This document shows, one piece after another, positions 17,305 through 24,537 of a DNA stretch of 43,505 nt. Origin of the DNA: Planctomycetota bacterium (GTDB taxonomy: Bacteria; Planctomycetota; Planctomycetia; Pirellulales; S012-138). Numbering within the stretch: the first letter of the stretch is position 1; each line of letters begins with the position of its first letter. Position numbers and translations under genes: made by a program. The notes below the pieces were generated by a model. That model did not search any database and was not told the DNA's origin. It saw only the letters and a list, made by a program, of their open reading frames with translations. The stretch spans positions 1-43,505 of the forward strand of contig JAJRRR010000266.1 of assembly GCA_024279285.1 (NCBI GenBank), read 5' to 3'.

Positions 17305-17952
17305 ATGGCCCCATCCGCCTCCGAAGACGATCAGCGGCTTGTTGCCCAAGTCCGCCAAGGCGACGCCCAGGCTTGGGAAGAACTGATTGCCCGATACGAA
17401 GGTCGCCTGCTGGCGTTTGTCCGCTCGCGGCTCCAGCGACCCGAAGAAGCCGAAGACATCGTGCAGGAAACTTTCGTGGGCTTTTTGACCAGTTTGCCCC
17501 ACTATGATGAATCCCGATCCTTGGAAACTTATCTTTTTACCATCGCCGCCTACAAGCTGACGGACTATTTGCGTCGTCAGGGGCGTCGGCCCACGCTTTC
17601 CCTCTCCGACGCCGCCGGAGATTCCACCACCTCTTGGCAACTCCTCTCCCCGGTCCAAGGGGCTTCCACCATCTTCGGCAACCAAGAACGACAACACCAG
17701 GAAGAACAAGTCTTGGTGAAAGCCCTGCGCAGCATCGTTTCTGCCTGGCAGGAGCGTGGAGATTGGGACAAACTGCGGTGCGTGGAGTTGCTTTTTGTGC
17801 GCGGTTTGGCCAACAAACAAGTGGCCGCCGTGCTCCAAATGTCCGAGCAAACCGTGGCCAATGTGAAGTTTGAGTTTCTCCGCAAGCTCAAACAAGCCAT
17901 CCGCCGCCAAGGCGGGACCAGCCTGATTGTGGAGCAAGGAGATCGGGCATGA
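17305..17952 (+). CDS. ECF-type RNA polymerase sigma factor
   Basis: A 215-residue sigma-70 family protein. Region 2 is at about 20-95, with EDIVQETFVGF (2.2) and LETYLFTIAAYKLTDYLRR (2.3/2.4, -10 recognition). Region 4 is at about 150-205, with the helix-turn-helix LANKQVAAVLQMSEQTVANVKFEFLRKL. A longer than usual linker (about 97-140, Ser/Thr-rich) separates them. The start ATG 17305 has no clear Shine-Dalgarno sequence, 41 nt after the previous stop, so translation may be coupled or weak. Its TGA overlaps the ATG of the next gene (ATGA at 17949-17952), the usual arrangement for a sigma/anti-sigma pair. Target promoters are unknown. Confidence 0.87.
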   Translation: MAPSASEDDQRLVAQVRQGDAQAWEELIARYEGRLLAFVRSRLQRPEEAEDIVQETFVGFLTSLPHYDESRSLETYLFTIAAYKLTDYLRRQGRRPTLSLSDAAGDSTTSWQLLSPVQGASTIFGNQERQHQEEQVLVKALRSIVSAWQERGDWDKLRCVELLFVRGLANKQVAAVLQMSEQTVANVKFEFLRKLKQAIRRQGGTSLIVEQGDRA

Positions 17953-18371
17953 GCCAACTCCCCTTTTCGCGCGAACACCTGGAAGCCTATCTGGATGAAG
18001 CCTTGGCCCCAGAAGAAATGGCCTGCGTGGAGCAGACCCTGCGCACTCATCCTCAACTTCGGCAGGAGTTGGCCGCTATTGTGGCCTCGCGCGATCGGGG
18101 TGTGCACACCTTGGGAGCCATCTGGCGACGCAATCGCATCACTTGTCCCTCACGCCAGCAGCTCCAGTTGTATCTGGAGCAGAAGCTGGAAGAGCCCTGG
18201 GCCCAATATGTAAAGTTCCACCTCCAAATGATTGGCTGCCGATACTGTCAGGCCAACTTGGAAGACTTGAAGACTAAGGACTCGTCTGCTTTGGAAGCTC
18301 AGGAGCGTCGGCGGCGTTTTTTCCACACCAGTGTGGGTCACTTGTCGGCTTCCGGCCCGGATTCATCTTGA
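17949..18371 (+). CDS. Soluble anti-sigma-factor-like protein with atypical zinc motif
   Basis: A 140-residue protein translationally coupled to the sigma factor through an ATGA overlap. The N-terminal helical module (HLEAYLDEALAPEEMACVEQ, residues 10-29) reads like an anti-sigma zinc domain, but its CxxC is replaced (HPQLRQEL). A second module has C66 and then H91-x5-C97-x2-C100 (HLQMIGCRYC). The canonical ZAS spacing is H-x3-C-x2-C, so the motif is two residues longer. No membrane segment is present, so it would be a cytoplasmic regulator. The pairing makes an anti-sigma role likely but unproven. Its 3' end overlaps the convergent oxidoreductase gene by 34 bp. Confidence 0.6.
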   Translation: MSQLPFSREHLEAYLDEALAPEEMACVEQTLRTHPQLRQELAAIVASRDRGVHTLGAIWRRNRITCPSRQQLQLYLEQKLEEPWAQYVKFHLQMIGCRYCQANLEDLKTKDSSALEAQERRRRFFHTSVGHLSASGPDSS

Positions 18372-19360
18372 AGGCGAACCAACACGCGACCTTGCACTCC
18401 TCCGCTTAAGATTTCTTCAACAGCCTGGGAGAGTTGATCCAGGGTAAGCTCTCGCTGGGCGATTTGTTCCAGCCCTCGGGGTTTCCACGATCCGGCCAGG
18501 CGGCTCCACAGTTGCAACCTCACGGTGTAGGGACATCCGGCCGAATCCACCCCCAACAAGCCCACTCCTCGTAAGATAAACGGGTACACTCCCAAGGGCA
18601 CCTCCACCCCGGCCACCAGTCCACAGGCGGCCACGGCCCCTTGGGGCTTTAGGGATCGGACGATCACTCCCAGGGGCTCTCCGCCCAAGGTGTCCACGGC
18701 AGCCGCCCAACGGCCTGACAAAAGCGGCTTGTCCCCGGGGGCTTGAAGCACTTGGCGCGGGAGCACTTCTTGGGCCCCCAGTTGGTGGAGGAACTCTTGG
18801 GCCTGAGGCTTGCCCGTCACGGCGCTTACGGCAAACCCTTGTTGGGCCAGCAGAGCCACGGCCAGCGAACCGACCCCACCGGAGGCTCCCGTGACCAACA
18901 CCGGTCCTTGTTCCGGCTGCACACCCCAGTCCAGGAGTTTTTGCAAGGCCAGTGCGGCGGTGAATCCGGCTGTGCCCAGGATCATGCTTTCCCGAAGCGA
19001 AAGCCCCTGCGGAAGCGGCACCACCCACTGGTGAGGCACACGGACCCGTTGAGCCCAACCGCCCCAGTGCCCCCCTCCCAATTCGTATCCGGTGATGAGC
19101 ACCTGCTGACCTGGACGCAAGCGCTCATACTGGCTCTCCACCACGGTTCCCGCCGCATCTATACCCGGCACATGAGGAAAGCGGCGAACAATGCCCGGAT
19201 GCCCTTTGGCGGCCAAGGCATCCTTGTAGTTAAGCGAACTCCAGTGGACCCGAATCAACACATCCCCCTGGCCCAAATCTTGCTCGCTCACCAGCTCCAC
19301 TTGGTGGCTGACTTCTCCGTCCTGCTTACGAACTACAAAGGCCCGAATCTCCTGGCTCAT
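18338..19360 (-). CDS. AcuI/YhdH-type NADPH-dependent quinone or acrylyl-CoA reductase
   Basis: A 340-residue medium-chain dehydrogenase/reductase without the catalytic zinc cysteines. The start is ATG 19358-19360, with AGGAG 8 nt upstream. The family-specific sequence is clear: SSLNYKDALAAKGHPGIVRRFPHVPGIDAAGTV at the N-terminus, LGTAGFTAALAL, the NADPH-binding VLVTGASGGVGSLAVALL, and VDTLGGEPLGVIVRSLKPQGAVAACGL. YhdH/AcuI enzymes reduce acrylyl-CoA to propionyl-CoA with NADPH, detoxifying reactive enoyl thioesters; some members act on quinones. Its stop lies inside the convergent anti-sigma-like gene. No metabolic partner is adjacent. Confidence 0.87.
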   Translation of the reverse strand: MSQEIRAFVVRKQDGEVSHQVELVSEQDLGQGDVLIRVHWSSLNYKDALAAKGHPGIVRRFPHVPGIDAAGTVVESQYERLRPGQQVLITGYELGGGHWGGWAQRVRVPHQWVVPLPQGLSLRESMILGTAGFTAALALQKLLDWGVQPEQGPVLVTGASGGVGSLAVALLAQQGFAVSAVTGKPQAQEFLHQLGAQEVLPRQVLQAPGDKPLLSGRWAAAVDTLGGEPLGVIVRSLKPQGAVAACGLVAGVEVPLGVYPFILRGVGLLGVDSAGCPYTVRLQLWSRLAGSWKPRGLEQIAQRELTLDQLSQAVEEILSGGVQGRVLVRLQDESGPEADK

Positions 19361-19776
19361 CACTCCGTCTCCTGGCCTGGGATTTGCAAATAAGCCGCTG
19401 GGCCAAGACGAGCTGCCGATTCTTCAGGCACCCAGGTAGCCATTGTCACGCCGCCGGAAGGTGCTGGTCATTGTACCACACCGGCCAGGGGGCGTGCTTG
19501 CATATTCCGGGCGTTTCTGACAGAGGCGGTTTTTCGAACTCTGTCGGGGGCAAAGGTGGTGCTAGCAACTCCAGCGGGGGTTTTTGCAAGCCGCTCCAGT
19601 AGGAGAACCGACACTCAACAAAGGGCCCTCGGGCCCCAAGGCGCCTTTGGCCAACGGAGAGTTGACTCCGACCACTAGGAGAAAGTCCTTGCCCAAGCCA
19701 ATCTGAGTTTGCTCCCTTTGAGGCCCCTTCGGTACGGTTTCCTTCGGGCCCGCACACACTCATTGGGGAAAAAGCC
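19361..19776. other. Divergent intergenic gap, nothing specific recognised
   Basis: This 416-nt gap separates the divergent oxidoreductase and lipoprotein genes, so it should hold both promoters. No consensus -10/-35 pair, hairpin or member of the two repeat families was found. Short open frames on both strands have Pro/Gly/Ser low-complexity translations and no ribosome sites, and are not accepted as genes. Confidence 0.4.
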
Positions 19777-21075
19777 ATGTTGTATGGCAACCTTGTTCTT
19801 TCCAGGCGAGAGGTTTTGGGATTGATGATGGGAGCTATTGCCCTGGCAGGGTGTCAGCGGCGTCAGTTGCCACCCAAGCAGGAACCCCTTTACCGTCTGC
19901 CACACCTCAAACAAGCCCGACACCAGCCACTGGTCCAACAATATCGCCGACTGCTCAAGCAACGGATGTTGCTGTGGCACCTGGGCGATCCCCCAGCCAG
20001 CCCGGACGAAAATGCTGCTTTGATCCTTCGGAATCTTTTCGGCCCGGATGATGCTCAATCGCTGGCACAAGCTCTGGCTTCATTCTTCCCACCCGAGCGA
20101 CTCTGGAATGATCCGCTCCGCCAGGAACAAGTGCGTTCCATCGTGGACAAGCACCAGGAAGCCCTGGCTCAAGTGCACCGGGCTTTGGAGCTTCCCCTGG
20201 CGGTGTTTCCCATTGACTATGCCAAAGGCTTGGAAGCTGATTTGCGGTTTCTTTACCAGGTGCAAGCCGCTTTGCGGTTGGAGGTGCTGGCAGGTTTGAA
20301 AGCTGCGTGGCAAGACAACCTGGACGAAGCCACCCAACATATGGTCCACGCTCTCCATCTGGCCCGAGCCTTGCAAGGCCATCGCCATCCGGTGGTGCGG
20401 ATTCAGGCGGCGTTGTTGCGCAACGAAGCCTTGCAAGGGCTGCAATCCCTCTTGGTCCGGCATCGGCTCAGCACGGCTCAGTTGGGCCAGGTGTTGGGAG
20501 AGCTTCATCGGGCCCAAGCCGCTTTGCCAGAGGATCACCATGCCTGGATCGTAGATCGGGCATTAGGATTGCACTTCTACGAGTATCTCTACGCCCAACG
20601 GTGGGAGGATGTCATCACTGGTGAAGATCGCCAACGACTGGGCAACGAACTGGCACACAAACTCCGTTTTGCCCCTAGGCACATGCTGGAAAAAGACGAA
20701 GCCTACTATCTGGAAGAGATGGAAGACTTGATTGCTCTGGCTCAGCGTCCCTATTGGAAGCGTCGGGATTTTTTGAGTCATTTGGAGAGACGGCTTCGGG
20801 TCAAGACCCCGGAGCACCCGGCCGCCTGCGTGCTGCTGTTGCCGGATGTACTCTTGGGAATGAAGCAACAAGCTTTGGATCGGGCCCGACTGGCCGCCTG
20901 GACCCTGGCCCTGGAGCGTGCGTTGGGCCAACAAGGACCGGTGCCTTTGTCAGAGCTGACGGGTAAGTCATATCGGGTATCTCAGGGGAAAGATCGGGTG
21001 GTGGTCTGGGGCACAGGAGCCTTGCCCGGGGAGCCGGAAGTGCCTGTGCTCGTCCCTCGGCCCGAAACCCCATAA
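19777..21075 (+). CDS. Lipoprotein of unknown function, mainly helical
   Basis: A 432-residue protein starting at ATG 19777 with GGGGAAA upstream. The N-terminus has an RR pair (SRREVLGLMMGAIALAGC): a twin-arginine-like signal ending in a lipobox (LAGC, Cys26), so it may be a Tat-exported lipoprotein. The rest is helical and rich in Leu/Gln/Arg/His (for example DEATQHMVHALHLARAL and LPLAVFPIDYAKGLEADLRFLYQVQ). This suggests TPR-like or all-alpha packing. It has no catalytic motif that I recognise. Large lipoproteins of this style occur across planctomycetes as hypothetical proteins. It converges on the exopolysaccharide cluster with 13 nt between stops, so the two are not co-transcribed. Confidence 0.6.
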   Translation: MLYGNLVLSRREVLGLMMGAIALAGCQRRQLPPKQEPLYRLPHLKQARHQPLVQQYRRLLKQRMLLWHLGDPPASPDENAALILRNLFGPDDAQSLAQALASFFPPERLWNDPLRQEQVRSIVDKHQEALAQVHRALELPLAVFPIDYAKGLEADLRFLYQVQAALRLEVLAGLKAAWQDNLDEATQHMVHALHLARALQGHRHPVVRIQAALLRNEALQGLQSLLVRHRLSTAQLGQVLGELHRAQAALPEDHHAWIVDRALGLHFYEYLYAQRWEDVITGEDRQRLGNELAHKLRFAPRHMLEKDEAYYLEEMEDLIALAQRPYWKRRDFLSHLERRLRVKTPEHPAACVLLLPDVLLGMKQQALDRARLAAWTLALERALGQQGPVPLSELTGKSYRVSQGKDRVVVWGTGALPGEPEVPVLVPRPETP

Positions 21076-21088
21076 ATAACCTTCCGGC

Positions 21089-22189
21089 TCAAGCAGCGAC
21101 TTTTTCCCGAGGCGCTCCTTGAGCTGGGAGCACAATGCAGCCGGCCACCTCTCCGCCGCAGCGGCGCAGGAGTCGTTGGGCCATTTGGGCATCGGCTCGG
21201 GCACTCTCTTCCAAGCTCAACACCAATAGCACCTGGCCCATCTCGGCCAAAGTTTCCCAACATTCGGACTCCTCCACCGGAGGTCCTACAACCAACACCC
21301 AGTCAAACTCTTTACGCCACTGGCCTAGAAGCTGAACCAGGCGGGAACGAACTCCGGCTTGCAAAGAGGACCAAGGGAGTTTGCCAGGAGGGAGCCATTG
21401 CACGCCCGGGTAAACCCCTGGACGCAAAAGCCGGCGCCAGTGATGTTGATCTTGGGCCAGAAGCTCGGTCAGCCCTGGTCCGGGTGACAGGGTGCTGGTT
21501 TGAGCAAAAACGAGCAGAACTTGCTTGCCTTGGGCTGCGGCAGCCCCTGCCAGCCCTTGGGCCAACTGGCCAAGCCCTTGCTCAGCCGGGGGCACAGGAC
21601 ACAAAGCTACCACTTGGGCAAGCCTGGATCCAAGCCGACACTGCAAGTCCTGGTAAAGCTCCTTGTAAAACTCCGGCACGCATTTAGCCCGATCCCTTGC
21701 TCCAACTGGTGTTTTCGAAGGCGGATCGGAGGCGAAATCCTCATTGGCTCCCTGCCCCTGCGCGTGCTCCAACGGTGAAGCCCCCTGCTGCGAAACCAAA
21801 GAAGCCGAAGGCTTTCGCTCGCTCTGCTCAGATTCAAAAGAGTGCTCGGAAGCGTCGTCAAAACGAAGCTGCGTCCAGTGGGGTCCGGAGGCCCCGTGTG
21901 AGTTGTCCCGGCGGAGCTTACGCTGGGATGGGGACTCCGGAACCTGAATGCCAGGGCCAATGGTCCATTGCGCCGCCCATTGCCGCTTCCAGTCCATCAG
22001 CCCTACGGGCAGCCGCCATACTTCCTGCCAAGGAGTGTGTGCTTCCGCAGTTTGCCTGCTCAGATGCAGTGGCAGCCGGGGGACCGGCAGAAAACAACTC
22101 ACCTGCAAGGACACACATCCCCTGTGTACCAGTTCCCAGGTCTTTTGCTTTGATCCCATGTGGTTGCCGGATTCACGAGAAGCTGGCAT
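21089..22189 (-). CDS. CpsD/BY-kinase-like P-loop protein with degraded nucleotide site
   Basis: A 366-residue protein. ATG 22187-22189 follows the ATPase stop by 16 nt with GAGGG upstream, so translation is probably coupled. Residues 1-170 are low-complexity and disordered. Residues about 174-355 align by eye with the CpsD/CapB/Wzc kinase domain: EFYKELYQDLQCRL (the usual 'eayR.LrtnL' lead-in), VVALCPVPPAEQGLGQLAQGLA where Walker A should be, QVLLVFAQ for Walker A', GLTELLAQ, VQWLPPGKLPW and FDWVLVVGPPVEES for Walker B. The GKT/S lysine and both Walker aspartates are missing, and there is no C-terminal Tyr cluster. It is likely an inactive scaffold or regulator of the Wzz-like partner. Confidence 0.7.
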   Translation of the reverse strand: MPASRESGNHMGSKQKTWELVHRGCVSLQVSCFLPVPRLPLHLSRQTAEAHTPWQEVWRLPVGLMDWKRQWAAQWTIGPGIQVPESPSQRKLRRDNSHGASGPHWTQLRFDDASEHSFESEQSERKPSASLVSQQGASPLEHAQGQGANEDFASDPPSKTPVGARDRAKCVPEFYKELYQDLQCRLGSRLAQVVALCPVPPAEQGLGQLAQGLAGAAAAQGKQVLLVFAQTSTLSPGPGLTELLAQDQHHWRRLLRPGVYPGVQWLPPGKLPWSSLQAGVRSRLVQLLGQWRKEFDWVLVVGPPVEESECWETLAEMGQVLLVLSLEESARADAQMAQRLLRRCGGEVAGCIVLPAQGAPREKVAA

Positions 22190-22205
22190 AGTGCCCTCGT
22201 CCCCT

Positions 22206-24356
22206 TTAGCTTTGTTGCGGACCGTGCAACTGACGAAATGCCTCGGGCCACTGCTGTCGCGGCACCACTTCCACATCCTGCTCTGCCGACGCGGTTGCCG
22301 GTTCCTCGGATTCGGTTTGTCCTTCCTCCTCAATGAGCAACACGCCTTCTCCAGCAGATACTTCTACGGCAGAAGCTGGCAAGTTCTGCTCCTCGGGAGC
22401 TTGGACTGCCAAGTCAGGTCCTTCTGCCGAATCGGGTTGGTGCGTCCCCGAAAGGCCCTGTGGCTGCGAAGACTCTGCTTGGGAAGCAGAGATCAGCGGA
22501 GCATAAGGATCCACCACCACTTCCACCCGATCCGGATGCACTTGTACCTGGATTTCCTCTCCTGGTGAAGCCGCCTCAGGTGGCTCCAACTTGAGCCGGA
22601 CCGGCTCCGTCGGTTCTTTGGCGATGGTTCGCCCCGAAGCGGTTCGTTGCGACAAGCCCTCAGAAGAAGCGTCTTCCGGCGATTCATCGCAGTGCAGCAG
22701 TTCGGACGCTGCGGAGACTGTTTGAGTGCGCGGGTGATCTTGAGCAGACGGAGTTGACAGCGATTGGGCATCCAGGGCTGCGTAGAGATCCTCTATGGTT
22801 TCCTCTTCGAACTGGGCACTTGCCGAACCAACTTGTGCATCTGCCGAAGGAGCATCCGTTTGAGTTTCTTGCTGAGCTTGTTCCAGGATTGTTTGCCAAT
22901 TGCGATCCAATTGGTGCAAGGTTTGCCGGATGTCCAGCTCATGCCGTACAAACGGCTCTGCCGGTTCTTCGGTTTCAGGGTGCTCTTGCTGGGCGGAGGT
23001 TGCCACGGCAGCCTCCCCCTGCTCTGACGCTTCTTCCGAAGTCAACGCTTCTTCTGAAGCCAAAGGTCCTGGCTCCGAGGTGCCAAAGACCACGGAAGCT
23101 GTGGCTTCTTGTCCCTGGGGTGAGATGTGTTCTGGCTGCTGAGCCTCCGGCGCACGGATAGCTCCCGTTTCGGAAGATTCGGCTTCCTTTTCGGTTTCTT
23201 GTTCTGCGGATTCCCCAGTGAGATGCTGTTCAGGCTGCTGCTGGGAATCGGGAAGGGCTTGCTTTCCCTGGGGGTCTTCAGCTTTCCGGGCCGGAGAATC
23301 CGAAAGCCTCAAGGAAGTATCCTGTTGGGAAGCTGCTTGCTCCGGTGCCGAAGAATCTTCTGCCTGTTGGGCAGGTTGGGACGAGTTGGGCGTTTGGTCC
23401 TCCTGGCTGGAAGACTCAGACTCTCCTGCCGTCGAGGGGGAAGTGGTTGTGGTTTCTGGCAGAGGGTCGTCCAAGGTGCCAAATTCCACCACCGCTCCGG
23501 CGCTTTCTGGCGAGGGGTTTTCCGGGCTCGGCTCCGTCCAAGCCGAAGGGAGTTGTTGAAGTTGGGCCCAAGCTTCGTGGATCAGAGCACCCGTCACTGG
23601 CCGCACCCGACGCGAATAAGCCAACACCAAAGCGTGGTCGCACACCTGGTTGATCAGCCGCGGCACCCCGTCAGTGAGCCGAAACACTGCCTCGTAGGCA
23701 TCGGGAGCAAACACCTGGGTGGCCTGGCCGCCAGAGACGGCCAGCTCAAACCGTATGTAGTCAGCCGTCTCGGCTTTGTCAAAGCTTTCCAAGTAGCAGC
23801 GAACAGCTAGACGCTGATTCAAAGACTCCAACTCCGGGCCACTGAGACTCTCTTCCAGCCGGAGCGTTCCGGCCAACACCAATCGCACCACAGGCTCGTT
23901 GTGCCGAACCACATTGGTCAGCATCCGCAACTGATCCAGCAGGAAGGGATCCAAGCCATGGGCTTCGTCCACCAGCAGGGCCAAGCCGCGATGGAAGCGT
24001 TCTTCCCGGGTGAGCTTTCTTCTCAAAAGGAGTTGCAGCCGGGCTTCGTCTTCGGGAAGCTGTTCTTCGCCCAGGGCTTCCAGGAGAGTTTGGAACAGTT
24101 CCTTGCGGGAGCGGATCAGGCCGTGGCTCAAGAGCACCGAAGGCACTTGTTGAGGCAACTGCTCTGCCAGCACTAGCAGCAGCAGGGTTTTGCCCAACCC
24201 GGGGCCACCGATCACCACTGCTGGTCCCTCACCTCGCTGAATACAGCGCAGCAAATCGGCTCGGGCGGCGTCAATGGCCGTGCCCGGGAAATACCGCTTC
24301 GGCACTGGCACGGAGGGAAACGGACGCTGGGAAAGTCCAAAGAAGCTCTCGTACAT
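22206..24356 (-). CDS. ExeA/XrtA-type AAA ATPase with ~440-residue acidic disordered tail
   Basis: A 716-residue protein. Residues 1-268 form a complete AAA domain of the ExeA/GspA and 'XrtA-associated ATPase' type. They include MYESFFGLSQRPFPSVP (the characteristic start), Walker A GGPGLGKT (50-57), Walker B LALLVDEAH (D131, E132), sensor-like VLAGTLRLEE, and GVPRLINQVCDHALVLAY. Usual family members are about 280-400 residues long. Here residues 275-716 are a Glu/Gln/Ser/Ala/Pro-rich segment without predicted structure. No membrane helix is visible. In exopolysaccharide loci this ATPase accompanies a Wzz-like protein and a tyrosine kinase, as here. It probably powers or regulates polymer assembly or envelope machinery. 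Confidence 0.85.
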   Translation of the reverse strand: MYESFFGLSQRPFPSVPVPKRYFPGTAIDAARADLLRCIQRGEGPAVVIGGPGLGKTLLLLVLAEQLPQQVPSVLLSHGLIRSRKELFQTLLEALGEEQLPEDEARLQLLLRRKLTREERFHRGLALLVDEAHGLDPFLLDQLRMLTNVVRHNEPVVRLVLAGTLRLEESLSGPELESLNQRLAVRCYLESFDKAETADYIRFELAVSGGQATQVFAPDAYEAVFRLTDGVPRLINQVCDHALVLAYSRRVRPVTGALIHEAWAQLQQLPSAWTEPSPENPSPESAGAVVEFGTLDDPLPETTTTSPSTAGESESSSQEDQTPNSSQPAQQAEDSSAPEQAASQQDTSLRLSDSPARKAEDPQGKQALPDSQQQPEQHLTGESAEQETEKEAESSETGAIRAPEAQQPEHISPQGQEATASVVFGTSEPGPLASEEALTSEEASEQGEAAVATSAQQEHPETEEPAEPFVRHELDIRQTLHQLDRNWQTILEQAQQETQTDAPSADAQVGSASAQFEEETIEDLYAALDAQSLSTPSAQDHPRTQTVSAASELLHCDESPEDASSEGLSQRTASGRTIAKEPTEPVRLKLEPPEAASPGEEIQVQVHPDRVEVVVDPYAPLISASQAESSQPQGLSGTHQPDSAEGPDLAVQAPEEQNLPASAVEVSAGEGVLLIEEEGQTESEEPATASAEQDVEVVPRQQWPEAFRQLHGPQQS

Positions 24357-24537
24357 GGCCGCTACGACCTGCCTGGGATGTCAAGGGAAAGTTGTTGCCC
24401 AATCTGCTCGGGGCCTCTCAGCCGGCGGCAAGCCCCAGCCGGGGGATGGGGCCCTTCTGATCGCTACAATCGGCACACGGCATGCAATCGCTTCAATTGA
24501 AAAACTTTTCCTGGCTTGTCAGACCCAATGGCCTCGG

